9,463 nt of DNA from Propionicimonas sp. (GTDB lineage Bacteria; Actinomycetota; Actinomycetes; Propionibacteriales; Propionibacteriaceae). How positions within the stretch are numbered: position 1 is the stretch's first letter; each line of letters starts with the position of its first letter. The stretch covers positions 1-9,463 of the forward strand of contig JAVHXR010000022.1 of NCBI GenBank assembly GCA_031119515.1, in the 5' to 3' direction. Shown here piece after piece: positions 1 through 5,682 of the stretch. Below the pieces are notes generated by a model, which was given only the letters and a program-made list of their open reading frames with translations, searched no databases and had not been told where the DNA came from. The translations under genes and the position numbers were made by a program.

Positions 1-223
1 CGAAGGATTGGGCCTGGGACTGCGCGATGTGGTGCAGGTGGACGCCCTGTTCCGCGACATCTGGGACATCCCGGTGATGGAGCAGGTGTTCCGGGAACGG
101 TTCAAGGGCTCCTACCCGGCTCGCAAGTCGCTCCAGACCGAGTTCGCCCACGTCGGCGGCGCCGAGGGCCTGCAGTTCCAGCTCGACGCGGTCGCCTACC
201 GCGGCCAGCCGCGCAGCAGCTGA
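1..223 (+). CDS. RidA/YjgF-family protein, C-terminal part (5' end outside window)
   Basis: The reading frame is open from base 2 to a TGA at 221-223, giving 73 residues that look like the C-terminal half or more of a Rid-family protein. RidA enzymes hydrolyse reactive enamine/imine intermediates from PLP enzymes, and the family has other branches of unclear role. Visible family marks are a segment VVQVDALFRDIWDIPVMEQVF, typical of the helix before the last strands, then GSYPAR, where the Arg matches the conserved substrate-carboxylate-binding Arg of RidA. The end, LQFQLDAVAYRG, matches the usual final strand (VEIEAVAY-like). A few residues beyond that strand (QPRSS) end the protein, so the C-terminus is complete. 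The substrate and the Rid subgroup cannot be told from this fragment. The gene is followed six bases later by a strong GC hairpin, so it is probably transcriptionally separate from kup. Confidence 0.72.
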   Translation, partial: EGLGLGLRDVVQVDALFRDIWDIPVMEQVFRERFKGSYPARKSLQTEFAHVGGAEGLQFQLDAVAYRGQPRSS

Positions 224-228
224 GCGGA

Positions 229-245
229 GCCGCGGCGGCCGCGGC
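229..245 (+). terminator. GC-rich hairpin after the RidA-family gene, candidate terminator
   Basis: GCCGCGG at 229-235 and CCGCGGC at 239-245 form a perfect 7-bp stem with a 3-base loop, starting six bases after the TGA. There is no T-tract, as is common for actinobacterial terminators. It could instead be the first hairpin of the kup leader. Confidence 0.45.
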
Positions 246-250
246 CGTCC

Positions 251-394
251 CGAGGAATCCGCTGCGGCGCACCGCAGGTCGTCCCTCTGGAACCGGGGGA
301 CCATCTGAGGGATATTGGTGCCAGCAGGGTGCTGACAACGACTCCGCGGCGTCGTCACCTGGACCCTGTTCTCCCAGTTGACCTTGGAGCTCAG
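251..394 (+). promoter_or_regulatory. Structured kup leader; partial ydaO-type (c-di-AMP) riboswitch resemblance
   Basis: This gene-free stretch before kup is rich in possible stems. CTGCGG (262-267) pairs with CCGCAG (272-277) around a 4-base loop. TCCCTC (282-287) pairs with GAGGGA (307-312), with TGG/CCA continuing inside. ACGAC (338-342) pairs with GTCGT (351-355). Three blocks recall the ydaO/yuaA c-di-AMP riboswitch consensus in the right order: GAATCC (255-260) followed by a hairpin, CCGGGGGACCA (293-303) followed by TTGGTG (315-320), and CAGTTGACCTTGGAGC (375-390) against the consensus CAGCUAACCuCGuAGGC. Against it, the GGGUGAAUC block is largely missing and the closing P1 stem would be only about 3 bp (TCC 248-250 with GGA 386-388). 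The last block contains the kup Shine-Dalgarno (GGAG, 386-389), so ligand-dependent masking of translation would be possible. The family is known to control potassium transporters; its presence here is inference. Confidence 0.33.
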
Positions 395-2332
395 ATGGCG
401 ACCGAAGCCACGCCGACCGCCCCCCTGGCCGAGAGCCCGCCGCTACCGACCCATGGGGCGCCGCTCGCCGGGCTCGGCCTGGCGGCGCTGGGCGTGGTGT
501 TCGGCGACATCGGGACCAGCCCGCTCTACGCCCTGCAGACGGTGTTCAGTGCCGAGCACAACGCCGTCGAGGCCTCGCGGGAGCACGTCTTCGGGGTGAT
601 CTCGATGGTCTTCTGGTCCATCACGATCATCGTGTCGTACGGTTACGCGTTCCTGATGCTGCGGGCCGACAACGACGGCGAGGGCGGCATCCTGTCGCTG
701 GTGGCGCTGCTCCGCTCGAAGCTGGCGAGCCGGCCGCGGCTGGTGTTCGCCTGCCTGGTGATGGGAATCCTGGGCGCGTCGCTGTTCTACGGCGACAGCA
801 TCATCACCCCGGCGATCTCGTTGATGTCCGCCATCGAGGGCATGACCGTGGTGAACGAGGGCCTCGAGCCGCTGGTGCTCCCGATCTCGCTGGTGATCGT
901 CACCGCGCTGTTCGCGGTGCAGCGGTTCGGCACAGGCCTGGTCGGACGGTTCTTCGGCCCGGTGATGGCGGTCTGGTTCGTCACCCTCGCGGTCCTCGGC
1001 CTGCCCCACCTGCTGGCCAATCCCGAGATCCTGGGTGCCCTGTCACCCCACCACGCGCTGAACTTCGCGATCAGCCAGCCGGACATCGCCTTCATCGCGA
1101 TGGGCGCGGTCGTGCTGACCGTCACCGGGGTCGAGGCGCTCTACGCCGACATGGGACACTTCGGCCGCCCGCCGATCCGGCTGGCCTGGTTCATTCTCGT
1201 GTTCCCCGCCCTGACGATCGCCTACCTCGGCATGGGGGCGATGGTCCTGGCCGACCCCGCAACCGTGGACAACCCGTTCTTCCACCTGGCGCCGGACTGG
1301 GCGCGCGGGCCGCTGGTCGTCCTCGCGGCCCTCGCCACCGTGATCGCGTCCCAGGCGGTCATCTCCGGCGCCTTCTCCGTCGCCCGCCAGGCCAGTCGCA
1401 GCGGGCTGCTGCCGCGGCTCCACGTCGTCCACACCTCCCGGGAGGAGGGCGGCCAGATCTACATCGGCGCGATCAACTGGATCCTGTACGTGGGGGTGGT
1501 GCTGCTGATCGGCATCTTCCGGTCCTCGCAGGGGTTGGCCAACGCCTACGGCCTGGCGGTCACCGGCACGCTGCTGCTGGAGATCACGGTCTTCCTGATC
1601 CTGGCCCACTTCGTCTGGCGCGTGAGACCGTGGAAGATCGCCGTCGCGGTAGTGCTGATCGTCACGATCGAACTGGTCTTCCTGCTGGCCAACCTCACCA
1701 AGATCCTGCACGGCGGCTGGCTGCCGCTGCTGATCGCGGCGATCGCCGCCACGGTGATGTGGACCTGGCGGCAGGGCCAGGCCTCCGTCGACCTGAAACG
1801 GCGGCAGATCGAGGGCCCGCTGAACGACTTCATCGCGATGGTCAGGGCCAGCCACATCCCGCGGGTGCCCGGCCTCGCGGTGTTCCCGCACCCGAACTCG
1901 GACACCACCCCGCTCGCGCTGCGCCAGACCCTCGACTTCTACCACGTCCTGCACGAGCACATCGCGATCGTGAGCATCGTCAACGAGAACGTGCCCCATA
2001 TCCGCCACGTCGACCGGGCCAGCGTCGACGACCTGGGCCACCTCGACGACGGGATCGTCCACATCAGCTACCGGGTCGGCTTCAACGACAGCCAGCTCGT
2101 CCCGGCCGCGCTGCAGTGGGCGAACGACAAGGACCCCGAGATGGACCTCGACCCGGACCGGGCCCACTACTTCCTGTCGTCGCTCCGGCTCACCGCCGGC
2201 GACGTCTCCTCCCTGCCCGCGTGGCGGCGCCTGATCTTCCTCTGGCTGTCGGCCAACGCGGCGAACCGGACCGCCGTCTTCCACCTTCCCCAGGACCGCA
2301 CCGCGGTGGTGGGCAGCACCCTGGAGATCTAG
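395..2332 (+). CDS. kup: KUP/HAK/KT-family potassium uptake transporter
   Basis: This 645-residue inner-membrane protein is expected to take up K+ by proton symport. E. coli Kup has 622 residues, so this one is full length. The family signature GDIGTSPLY lies at residues 37-45, where the Asp corresponds to the functionally essential Asp of TM1. ADNDGEGG follows at 91-98, then a GDSIITPAIS segment, and ALYADMGHFG before the middle of the membrane domain. About 12 hydrophobic segments fill the first ~435 residues. The remaining ~200 residues form the hydrophilic cytosolic domain, ending in the usual -GSTLEI type tail. The ATG at 395 is chosen because GGAG at 386-389 lies five bases upstream and the family core starts soon after. 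A GTG at 329 in the same frame has no convincing ribosome site and would add a 22-residue basic extension lying in the structured leader. Regulation may act through that leader. The gene converges on the next one, with only 10 bases between stops. Confidence 0.95.
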   Translation: MATEATPTAPLAESPPLPTHGAPLAGLGLAALGVVFGDIGTSPLYALQTVFSAEHNAVEASREHVFGVISMVFWSITIIVSYGYAFLMLRADNDGEGGILSLVALLRSKLASRPRLVFACLVMGILGASLFYGDSIITPAISLMSAIEGMTVVNEGLEPLVLPISLVIVTALFAVQRFGTGLVGRFFGPVMAVWFVTLAVLGLPHLLANPEILGALSPHHALNFAISQPDIAFIAMGAVVLTVTGVEALYADMGHFGRPPIRLAWFILVFPALTIAYLGMGAMVLADPATVDNPFFHLAPDWARGPLVVLAALATVIASQAVISGAFSVARQASRSGLLPRLHVVHTSREEGGQIYIGAINWILYVGVVLLIGIFRSSQGLANAYGLAVTGTLLLEITVFLILAHFVWRVRPWKIAVAVVLIVTIELVFLLANLTKILHGGWLPLLIAAIAATVMWTWRQGQASVDLKRRQIEGPLNDFIAMVRASHIPRVPGLAVFPHPNSDTTPLALRQTLDFYHVLHEHIAIVSIVNENVPHIRHVDRASVDDLGHLDDGIVHISYRVGFNDSQLVPAALQWANDKDPEMDLDPDRAHYFLSSLRLTAGDVSSLPAWRRLIFLWLSANAANRTAVFHLPQDRTAVVGSTLEI

Positions 2333-2342
2333 GACGCGATCG

Positions 2343-2588
2343 CTACGGCGCAGACCGCCGCACCATCTCCTGGGCGATCCAGCGCGCGGTCTCCCTCGGG
2401 CACGCCCCCGGATCGGCGAAGCTGACCGCGAAGACGCCGGTGATCTCGGTCAGCTGCGGAACTCCGCGCAGCCCGAGGATGGCATCGGCCTCGGCGGCGT
2501 ACTCGTCCGCGGGTGCGCCGGCGGCGACCAGGCCGACCGGGTCCGCCTCGGCCAGGATCCTGATCAGTTCGTCCCGGGTGATCGCCAT
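2343..2588 (-). CDS. Small acidic hypothetical protein with DPxGL...GAPxDEY signature
   Basis: The gene encodes 81 residues from the ATG at 2588 to a TAG at 2343-2345. The N-terminal half reads ITRDELIRILAEADPVGL, then AAGAPADEYAAEADAIL. The DPxGL, GAPxDEY and following Glu spacing resembles small uncharacterised proteins of the DUF1871 type and some contact-inhibition immunity proteins. That resemblance is from memory of the motif and is not a proven homology. The protein has no signal peptide, membrane segment or cysteine pair except one Cys near the C-terminus, and it is probably cytosolic and helical. A GTG six bases upstream (2594) is possible. The ATG is preferred because a TANNNT box (TAGGCT on this strand, 2601-2596) ends seven bases before it, which is the pattern of a leaderless actinobacterial transcript. 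It is divergent from the protease gene (start to start 61 bases). Confidence 0.72.
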   Translation of the reverse strand: MAITRDELIRILAEADPVGLVAAGAPADEYAAEADAILGLRGVPQLTEITGVFAVSFADPGACPRETARWIAQEMVRRSAP

Positions 2589-2595
2589 GGCCACC

Positions 2596-2601
2596 AGCCT
2601 A
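2596..2601 (-). promoter_or_regulatory. Candidate -10 box (TANNNT) for a leaderless transcript
   Basis: On the minus strand the sequence TAGGCT is followed by seven bases and then the ATG at 2588. In actinobacteria this spacing places the transcription start on the start codon itself. No clear -35 box is visible 17 bases upstream. Confidence 0.45.
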
Positions 2602-2649
2602 GGGAATCGGAGGCAGTCACCGCTGGTTTGACAGGGTTGAGGAGGAGCG

Positions 2650-3582
2650 ATGGACGCAGGGTCGCCGCTGGACGCCTACTCCGCCGCGGTCATCAGGGTG
2701 GTCCAGTCCGTCGGGCCCTCGGTGGCGAGCCTGCTGGTCGGCGGGGAGCGCGGCCGCGAGGCGGCCGGTTCGGGCGTGGTGATCGGCGATCGCGTCCTGG
2801 TGACCAACGCCCACGTTGTCGGCAGGACCCGCAACGTGACGGTGGCGTTCGCCGACGGCACCCAGCACCCTGCCGCCGTCGTCGGCGTCGACCGGCTGTC
2901 CGATCTCGCGGTGCTCAGGGCTGCCGACGACACCCCGCCGCCGGTCGTCCTTGGCAACGCCGCGTCGCTGCAGGTCGGCCAGCTCGTGGTGGCGATCGGC
3001 AACCCGCTCGGGCTGGCCGGTTCGGTCACGGCCGGGGTGGTCAGCGGGCTGGGCCGGTCGATGCCCGCCCGCAGCGGCAGCCACACCGGGATGATCGAGG
3101 ACGTGATCCAGACCGACGCAGCCCTGAACCCCGGCAACTCCGGGGGCGCCCTCGTCGACACCTCCGTCCGCCTCGTCGGGGTGAACACGGCCGTCGCCGG
3201 GGTAGGGCTCGGGCTCGCGGTTCCGGTCAACGACACCACCCGTGAGCTGCTGCGGGCACTGCTCGAGGACGGCTACGTCCGGCGGTCGGTGCTCGGCGTG
3301 GCGGTGGCGCCGGCGCCGCTCCCGCCGGCGATGACGGAACGGCTCGGGCGCAGCCAGGGCGTCCGGCTGGTGCAGGTGGTGCCCGGCGGCCCGGCGGACC
3401 TGGCGGGACTGCGCGCCGGCGACCTGGTGGTGACGATCGGCGGCCAACCCGTGCACGACGCCCAGACCCTCCAGCGGCGCCTGTTCGGCCACCCGCCCGG
3501 CGACCCGCTGGCGATCACCACCTACCGCAACGGCGCCATGGTCGACGTCATCGCCCGGCCGGAGCTGCTGCGGGAGTCCTAG
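2650..3582 (+). CDS. HtrA/DegP-like trypsin-family serine protease with one PDZ domain, apparently not exported
   Basis: This 310-residue protein has a chymotrypsin-fold protease domain (about 12-200) followed by a single PDZ domain (about 210-305). The catalytic triad is intact: His55 in TNAHVV, Asp85 in SDLAVL, and Ser164 in GNSGGAL, preceded by the usual QTDAALNP. The oxyanion-side motif AIGNPLGL is at 115-122. The PDZ part shows VPGGPADLAGLRAGDLVVTI, typical of the carboxylate-binding loop and second strand. Family members degrade or chaperone misfolded proteins, usually in the cell envelope. Here the N-terminus (MDAGSPLDAYSAAVIRV) has no signal peptide or membrane anchor, so the protein looks cytosolic, unlike classic HtrA. 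The start is firm: GAGGAGGAG at 2639-2647 lies just before the ATG. No start further upstream has a better ribosome site. Confidence 0.93.
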   Translation: MDAGSPLDAYSAAVIRVVQSVGPSVASLLVGGERGREAAGSGVVIGDRVLVTNAHVVGRTRNVTVAFADGTQHPAAVVGVDRLSDLAVLRAADDTPPPVVLGNAASLQVGQLVVAIGNPLGLAGSVTAGVVSGLGRSMPARSGSHTGMIEDVIQTDAALNPGNSGGALVDTSVRLVGVNTAVAGVGLGLAVPVNDTTRELLRALLEDGYVRRSVLGVAVAPAPLPPAMTERLGRSQGVRLVQVVPGGPADLAGLRAGDLVVTIGGQPVHDAQTLQRRLFGHPPGDPLAITTYRNGAMVDVIARPELLRES

Positions 3583-3622
3583 CGAGCGGGGCCACCGACA
3601 GGCGGGCCTGCCGAGCCGATGA

Positions 3623-3649
3623 CGGGCGGCCTCGGGTCAGGTCCGCCCG
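3623..3649 (+). terminator. Inverted repeat downstream of the protease gene, possible terminator
   Basis: CGGGCGG (3623-3629) and CCGCCCG (3643-3649) are perfectly complementary over 7 bp with a 13-base loop, 40 bases after the protease stop. No T-tract follows. The location between two same-strand genes with an independent promoter for the second fits a terminator. Confidence 0.35.
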
Positions 3650-3688
3650 ACCGAGCGGCGGACCCGGGCCGCGGCGTCGGCCGCCCAC

Positions 3689-3694
3689 TACCGT
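3689..3694 (+). promoter_or_regulatory. Candidate -10 box (TANNNT) for a leaderless transcript
   Basis: TACCGT is followed by six G residues and then the ATG at 3701, the spacing expected when the transcript starts on the start codon. The G-run touches the ATG directly, so it cannot serve as a normally spaced Shine-Dalgarno, which favours leaderless translation. Confidence 0.5.
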
Positions 3695-3700
3695 GGGGGG

Positions 3701-4237
3701 ATGACCGAACTCATCGGCTACCAGCGGTACACCGACTGGCTGGGGGAGCGGGTGCTGTCACTGGCCGACGTCTGGCCCCAGGGACGTCCACGAGCCGTCG
3801 TCGTCGGGCTCGGCCAGTCGCCGCTGAGCGTCCGGACCGGGTACCGCTACCAGGGCGGTCAGGCGGTGAACCTGAGGCGGCTGGCCAGGGCGGGCCTGTT
3901 CGACGAGGCCGGCGGGCCGGTCTGGGAGCCGGTGGCCCTCGCCGCCGGCGTCGGCTTCACCGACCTTGTCCACCGTCCGATCGGCTCGGTGTTCATGGCG
4001 GACCTGCGACACGGTGCCCCGCTGCTCCGGGCCACCCTGGCCGAACACGAGCCGGACCTCGTGATCTCGATGAGCAAGGAGCCGGTGGTCGCGCTGTTCG
4101 GCGAGGAGTACCCGCCGGGCGTCCTGCCGGTGCGGACCGGCTGGGGCGGCGAGGTGTTCCGGATGCCGCTGGTGAACCTCCCGCCTGGCCGCATGGCACA
4201 GCTGCTCGGGGAGCTCACCGGGCTGCTGGGCCGCTGA
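3701..4237 (+). CDS. Uracil-DNA-glycosylase-superfamily protein (MUG/TDG-like) with non-canonical active-site motif
   Basis: This 178-residue soluble protein appears to have the alpha/beta fold of mismatch-specific uracil-DNA glycosylases. After a 31-residue lead-in comes strand plus loop AVVVGLGQSPLSVRTGYRY (32-50), in the place of family motif 1 (GINPG with SxxxG in MUG). Then GVGFTDLVHRP (83-93) strongly recalls the GxTDLVxRP segment of E. coli Mug. A helix beginning at about 105 leads to EPDLVISMSKE, like the PxxLAILGK strand. The end, RMPLVNLPPGRM (154-165), lies where the NPSGLS loop that inserts into DNA would be. In motif 1 the catalytic Asn of GINP or Asp of GQDP is not in place: the residues are GLGQSP. 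Activity as a uracil glycosylase is therefore doubtful; altered specificity, a different chemistry or a non-enzymatic role are open. A TANNNT box six bases upstream suggests leaderless expression. Its 3' end overlaps the convergent membrane-protein gene by 23 bases. Confidence 0.72.
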   Translation: MTELIGYQRYTDWLGERVLSLADVWPQGRPRAVVVGLGQSPLSVRTGYRYQGGQAVNLRRLARAGLFDEAGGPVWEPVALAAGVGFTDLVHRPIGSVFMADLRHGAPLLRATLAEHEPDLVISMSKEPVVALFGEEYPPGVLPVRTGWGGEVFRMPLVNLPPGRMAQLLGELTGLLGR

Positions 4238-5249
4238 GCCCGGCGTCCGGCCGTCCGGGGACGCGCTCGGCGGAGCGCTCCGGGCCCGTCCCGCGTCGCG
4301 GCTGGTGCAGCGGCCCGGGGGAAGCGTCGTCGTCCAGTCGGCCGCTGGCCTGCCTGGCTTCCCGGCGGGTCTCCAGGGCCCAGAACAGCGCGAACAGGGC
4401 GATCTCCCACCACTCGATCAGGATCACCAGGTGGTCGGGCGCGAACGCGGCGGCCACCGCCACCGGCACCAGTGCGCCGATCGTCATCAGCGCGAAGACC
4501 ACGAGGTAGAAGAACCTGCCGGCCGACCACAGGTCGCCGAACCGGTAGAACGGCCAGGTGTTGGTGAGAACCGCTACCGCCAGCGACGCGATCAGGAAGA
4601 TCGCCGCGAGGTCGTGGATCGCCAGTTGGACGGGGCCGAGCGAGATCCCCGCCATCGTCACCTCCTCGGCCGGCACCCCCCAGAGCTGCCCCATCGCGAG
4701 CGAGAGGAAGCCGACCAGCAGCAGCGCGGTGAGCAGCAGGAACACCCGGTTGACCCACCGCGCAGGGGTGCTGGTGCCGGCGGGTGCGACGACCAGTTGC
4801 CGGAGCCGTCCCGAGGCGAGCTCCCGCGCGAACAGCACGCCGCACAGGACCACGACGCCGGTGAGGGCGATCCGAAGGTAGGCGACGTGGTCGGCGGGGG
4901 TGGCGCCGTCCGGAGACGGGTTCGCGCGCAGGTCGTCCATCAGGCCGGCGAACCCGGTCGGCACGAGGGCGACGAACACCGCGTAGAAGCCGGCGCCGTT
5001 GAGGGCGTAGTCCTCGAGCAGCCCGACGCCCTGGTAGGCGACGAGGCAGGCCGCGATCGCGAACATCGCCCCCACGAAGACGTCCCGGACCGGTCCGCCG
5101 TAGAAGGCGCTGATGGAGGTCTCCAGTTCGCCCGAGCCCAGCGCCGTCAGCATCGTGACGGCGAAGAGCAGGGCGGGCAGGCAGATCAGCAGCCAGCGCA
5201 GGTAGCCGTAGGTGAGCCGCGCGATGTCGGGTCCCGTGGTGTCGCTCAT
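4215..5249 (-). CDS. Predicted 8-helix integral membrane protein of unknown function
   Basis: The gene encodes 344 residues from an ATG preceded, at six bases, by an AGGGGG-type ribosome site. Hydrophobic segments lie near residues 18-38, 57-77, 85-103, 125-141, 168-188, 212-230, 246-270 and 275-293. After TM1 there is a conserved-looking loop, ETSISAFYGGPVRDVFVGAM (43-62), followed by ED and NGAG. The combination is seen in uncharacterised bacterial membrane proteins (from memory). Near the end of the membrane domain, EWWEIALFALFWALETR suggests a charged helix start inside the membrane. No transport, enzymatic or redox motif was recognised. Residues from about 297 form a hydrophilic Pro/Gly/Arg-rich tail. 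The last eight codons lie opposite the 3' end of the glycosylase-like gene, so part of this tail may be a read-on product of recent stop loss. The gene is divergent from the small membrane-protein gene across a 225-base region. Confidence 0.8.
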   Translation of the reverse strand: MSDTTGPDIARLTYGYLRWLLICLPALLFAVTMLTALGSGELETSISAFYGGPVRDVFVGAMFAIAACLVAYQGVGLLEDYALNGAGFYAVFVALVPTGFAGLMDDLRANPSPDGATPADHVAYLRIALTGVVVLCGVLFARELASGRLRQLVVAPAGTSTPARWVNRVFLLLTALLLVGFLSLAMGQLWGVPAEEVTMAGISLGPVQLAIHDLAAIFLIASLAVAVLTNTWPFYRFGDLWSAGRFFYLVVFALMTIGALVPVAVAAAFAPDHLVILIEWWEIALFALFWALETRREARQASGRLDDDASPGPLHQPRRGTGPERSAERVPGRPDAGLSGPAAR

Positions 5250-5361
5250 GGTGCACCCCCTGTCGTGCTCCTGGGTACAGGGTGGATCGAGGCGGCCCCG
5301 GCGCGCCAGCGTCCGGGCGGTCCGAGAACTGCCACCTGTCGGCGGGTCCCCACCACCTTCG

Positions 5362-5399
5362 CTGGACAGTTGTCGCCGTTGTCGCGGGGAAGTGTCCAG
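5362..5399. repeat. Inverted repeat with internal tandem repeat in the divergent intergenic region
   Basis: CTGGACA (5362-5368) and TGTCCAG (5393-5399) are perfect inverted copies 24 bases apart. Between them GTTGTCGC occurs twice with a 9-base period (5369-5376 and 5378-5385). The element lies about 110 bases upstream of the 8-helix membrane-protein gene and about 75 bases upstream of the 61-residue gene. It is placed where an operator for one or both could sit. No known operator was recognised. The rest of 5250-5474 shows only the ribosome site of the left gene and the -10 box of the right one. Confidence 0.35.
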
Positions 5400-5461
5400 T
5401 CAGGCGCATCAGCCGCGCGGAAGCCAGCGCTCGCCCAGCCGCCGGGACGGGGCCGGACGGG

Positions 5462-5467
5462 TATCGT
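5462..5467 (+). promoter_or_regulatory. Candidate -10 box (TANNNT) for a leaderless transcript
   Basis: TATCGT is followed by seven bases and then the GTG at 5475. The only purine-rich stretch before the start (GGAG, 5469-5472) is two bases from it, too close for a normal ribosome site, which supports leaderless expression from this box. Confidence 0.5.
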
Positions 5468-5474
5468 TGGAGCC

Positions 5475-5660
5475 GTGAAGGCCCGACGGGTGCTGCTGTT
5501 GGTCGGCGGGGTGATCCTGCTCCTGGTCGGCGTGCTCTGGACGCTGCAGGGCCTCGGCATCGTCGGCGGCAGCGCGATGTCCGGCGTCACGCTGTGGGCG
5601 ATCGTGGGACCGCTGGTCGCCGTCGGCGGCGCCGTCCTCCTCGTCCTGGCCCGGCGCTAA
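5475..5660 (+). CDS. Small two-helix membrane protein, hypothetical
   Basis: This is a 61-residue protein with a basic N-terminus (VKARR) and two hydrophobic helices at about 6-22 and 40-58. Between them is a short Gly-rich link, LQGLGIVGGSAMSG. The end is ARR. The pattern of one helix ending in LWTLQGLG, a GGS-M-G turn and a second helix is common in small actinobacterial hypothetical proteins (from memory). No function is known. The start is GTG, chosen because it gives the basic-then-hydrophobic layout and follows a TANNNT box at leaderless spacing. It converges on korB with 22 bases between stops. Confidence 0.75.
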   Translation: MKARRVLLLVGGVILLLVGVLWTLQGLGIVGGSAMSGVTLWAIVGPLVAVGGAVLLVLARR

Positions 5661-5662
5661 GG

Positions 5663-5678
5663 CCGGCCGGTCGGCCGG
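5663..5678. terminator. GC hairpin between convergent genes, possible bidirectional terminator
   Basis: CCGGCC (5663-5668) and GGCCGG (5673-5678) pair around the 4-base stretch GGTC, filling most of the 22 bases between the stop codons of the small membrane-protein gene and korB. No T-tract is present on either side. Confidence 0.42.
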
Positions 5679-5682
5679 GACG

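Noticed and set aside
329..394. GTG at 329 as the start of kup, adding 22 residues
   Set aside because: No good ribosome site precedes it, the added residues are basic and unlike Kup N-termini, and the ATG at 395 has GGAG at good spacing. The segment is better explained as leader RNA.
1043..2284. 413-codon open frame on the minus strand inside kup
   Set aside because: It is antisense to conserved kup sequence and the product is Asp/Arg/Val/Gln-rich with no domain.
2628..2633. TTGACA, a perfect -35 consensus just before the protease gene
   Set aside because: A matching -10 at 16-18 bases would fall inside the coding start, where none is seen, and the ribosome site lies in between. Probably chance.
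3859..5409. Long open frame of about 516 codons on the minus strand overlapping the membrane-protein gene
   Set aside because: It is out of frame with the membrane protein, which has coherent helices and a good ribosome site. The alternative product is Arg/Pro-rich and resembles a frame shadow.
4305..5660. Long plus-strand open frame ending with the 61-residue membrane protein
   Set aside because: Most of it is antisense to the 8-helix protein with shadow composition. Only the last 61 codons look like a real protein, with their own promoter-like box and GTG start.
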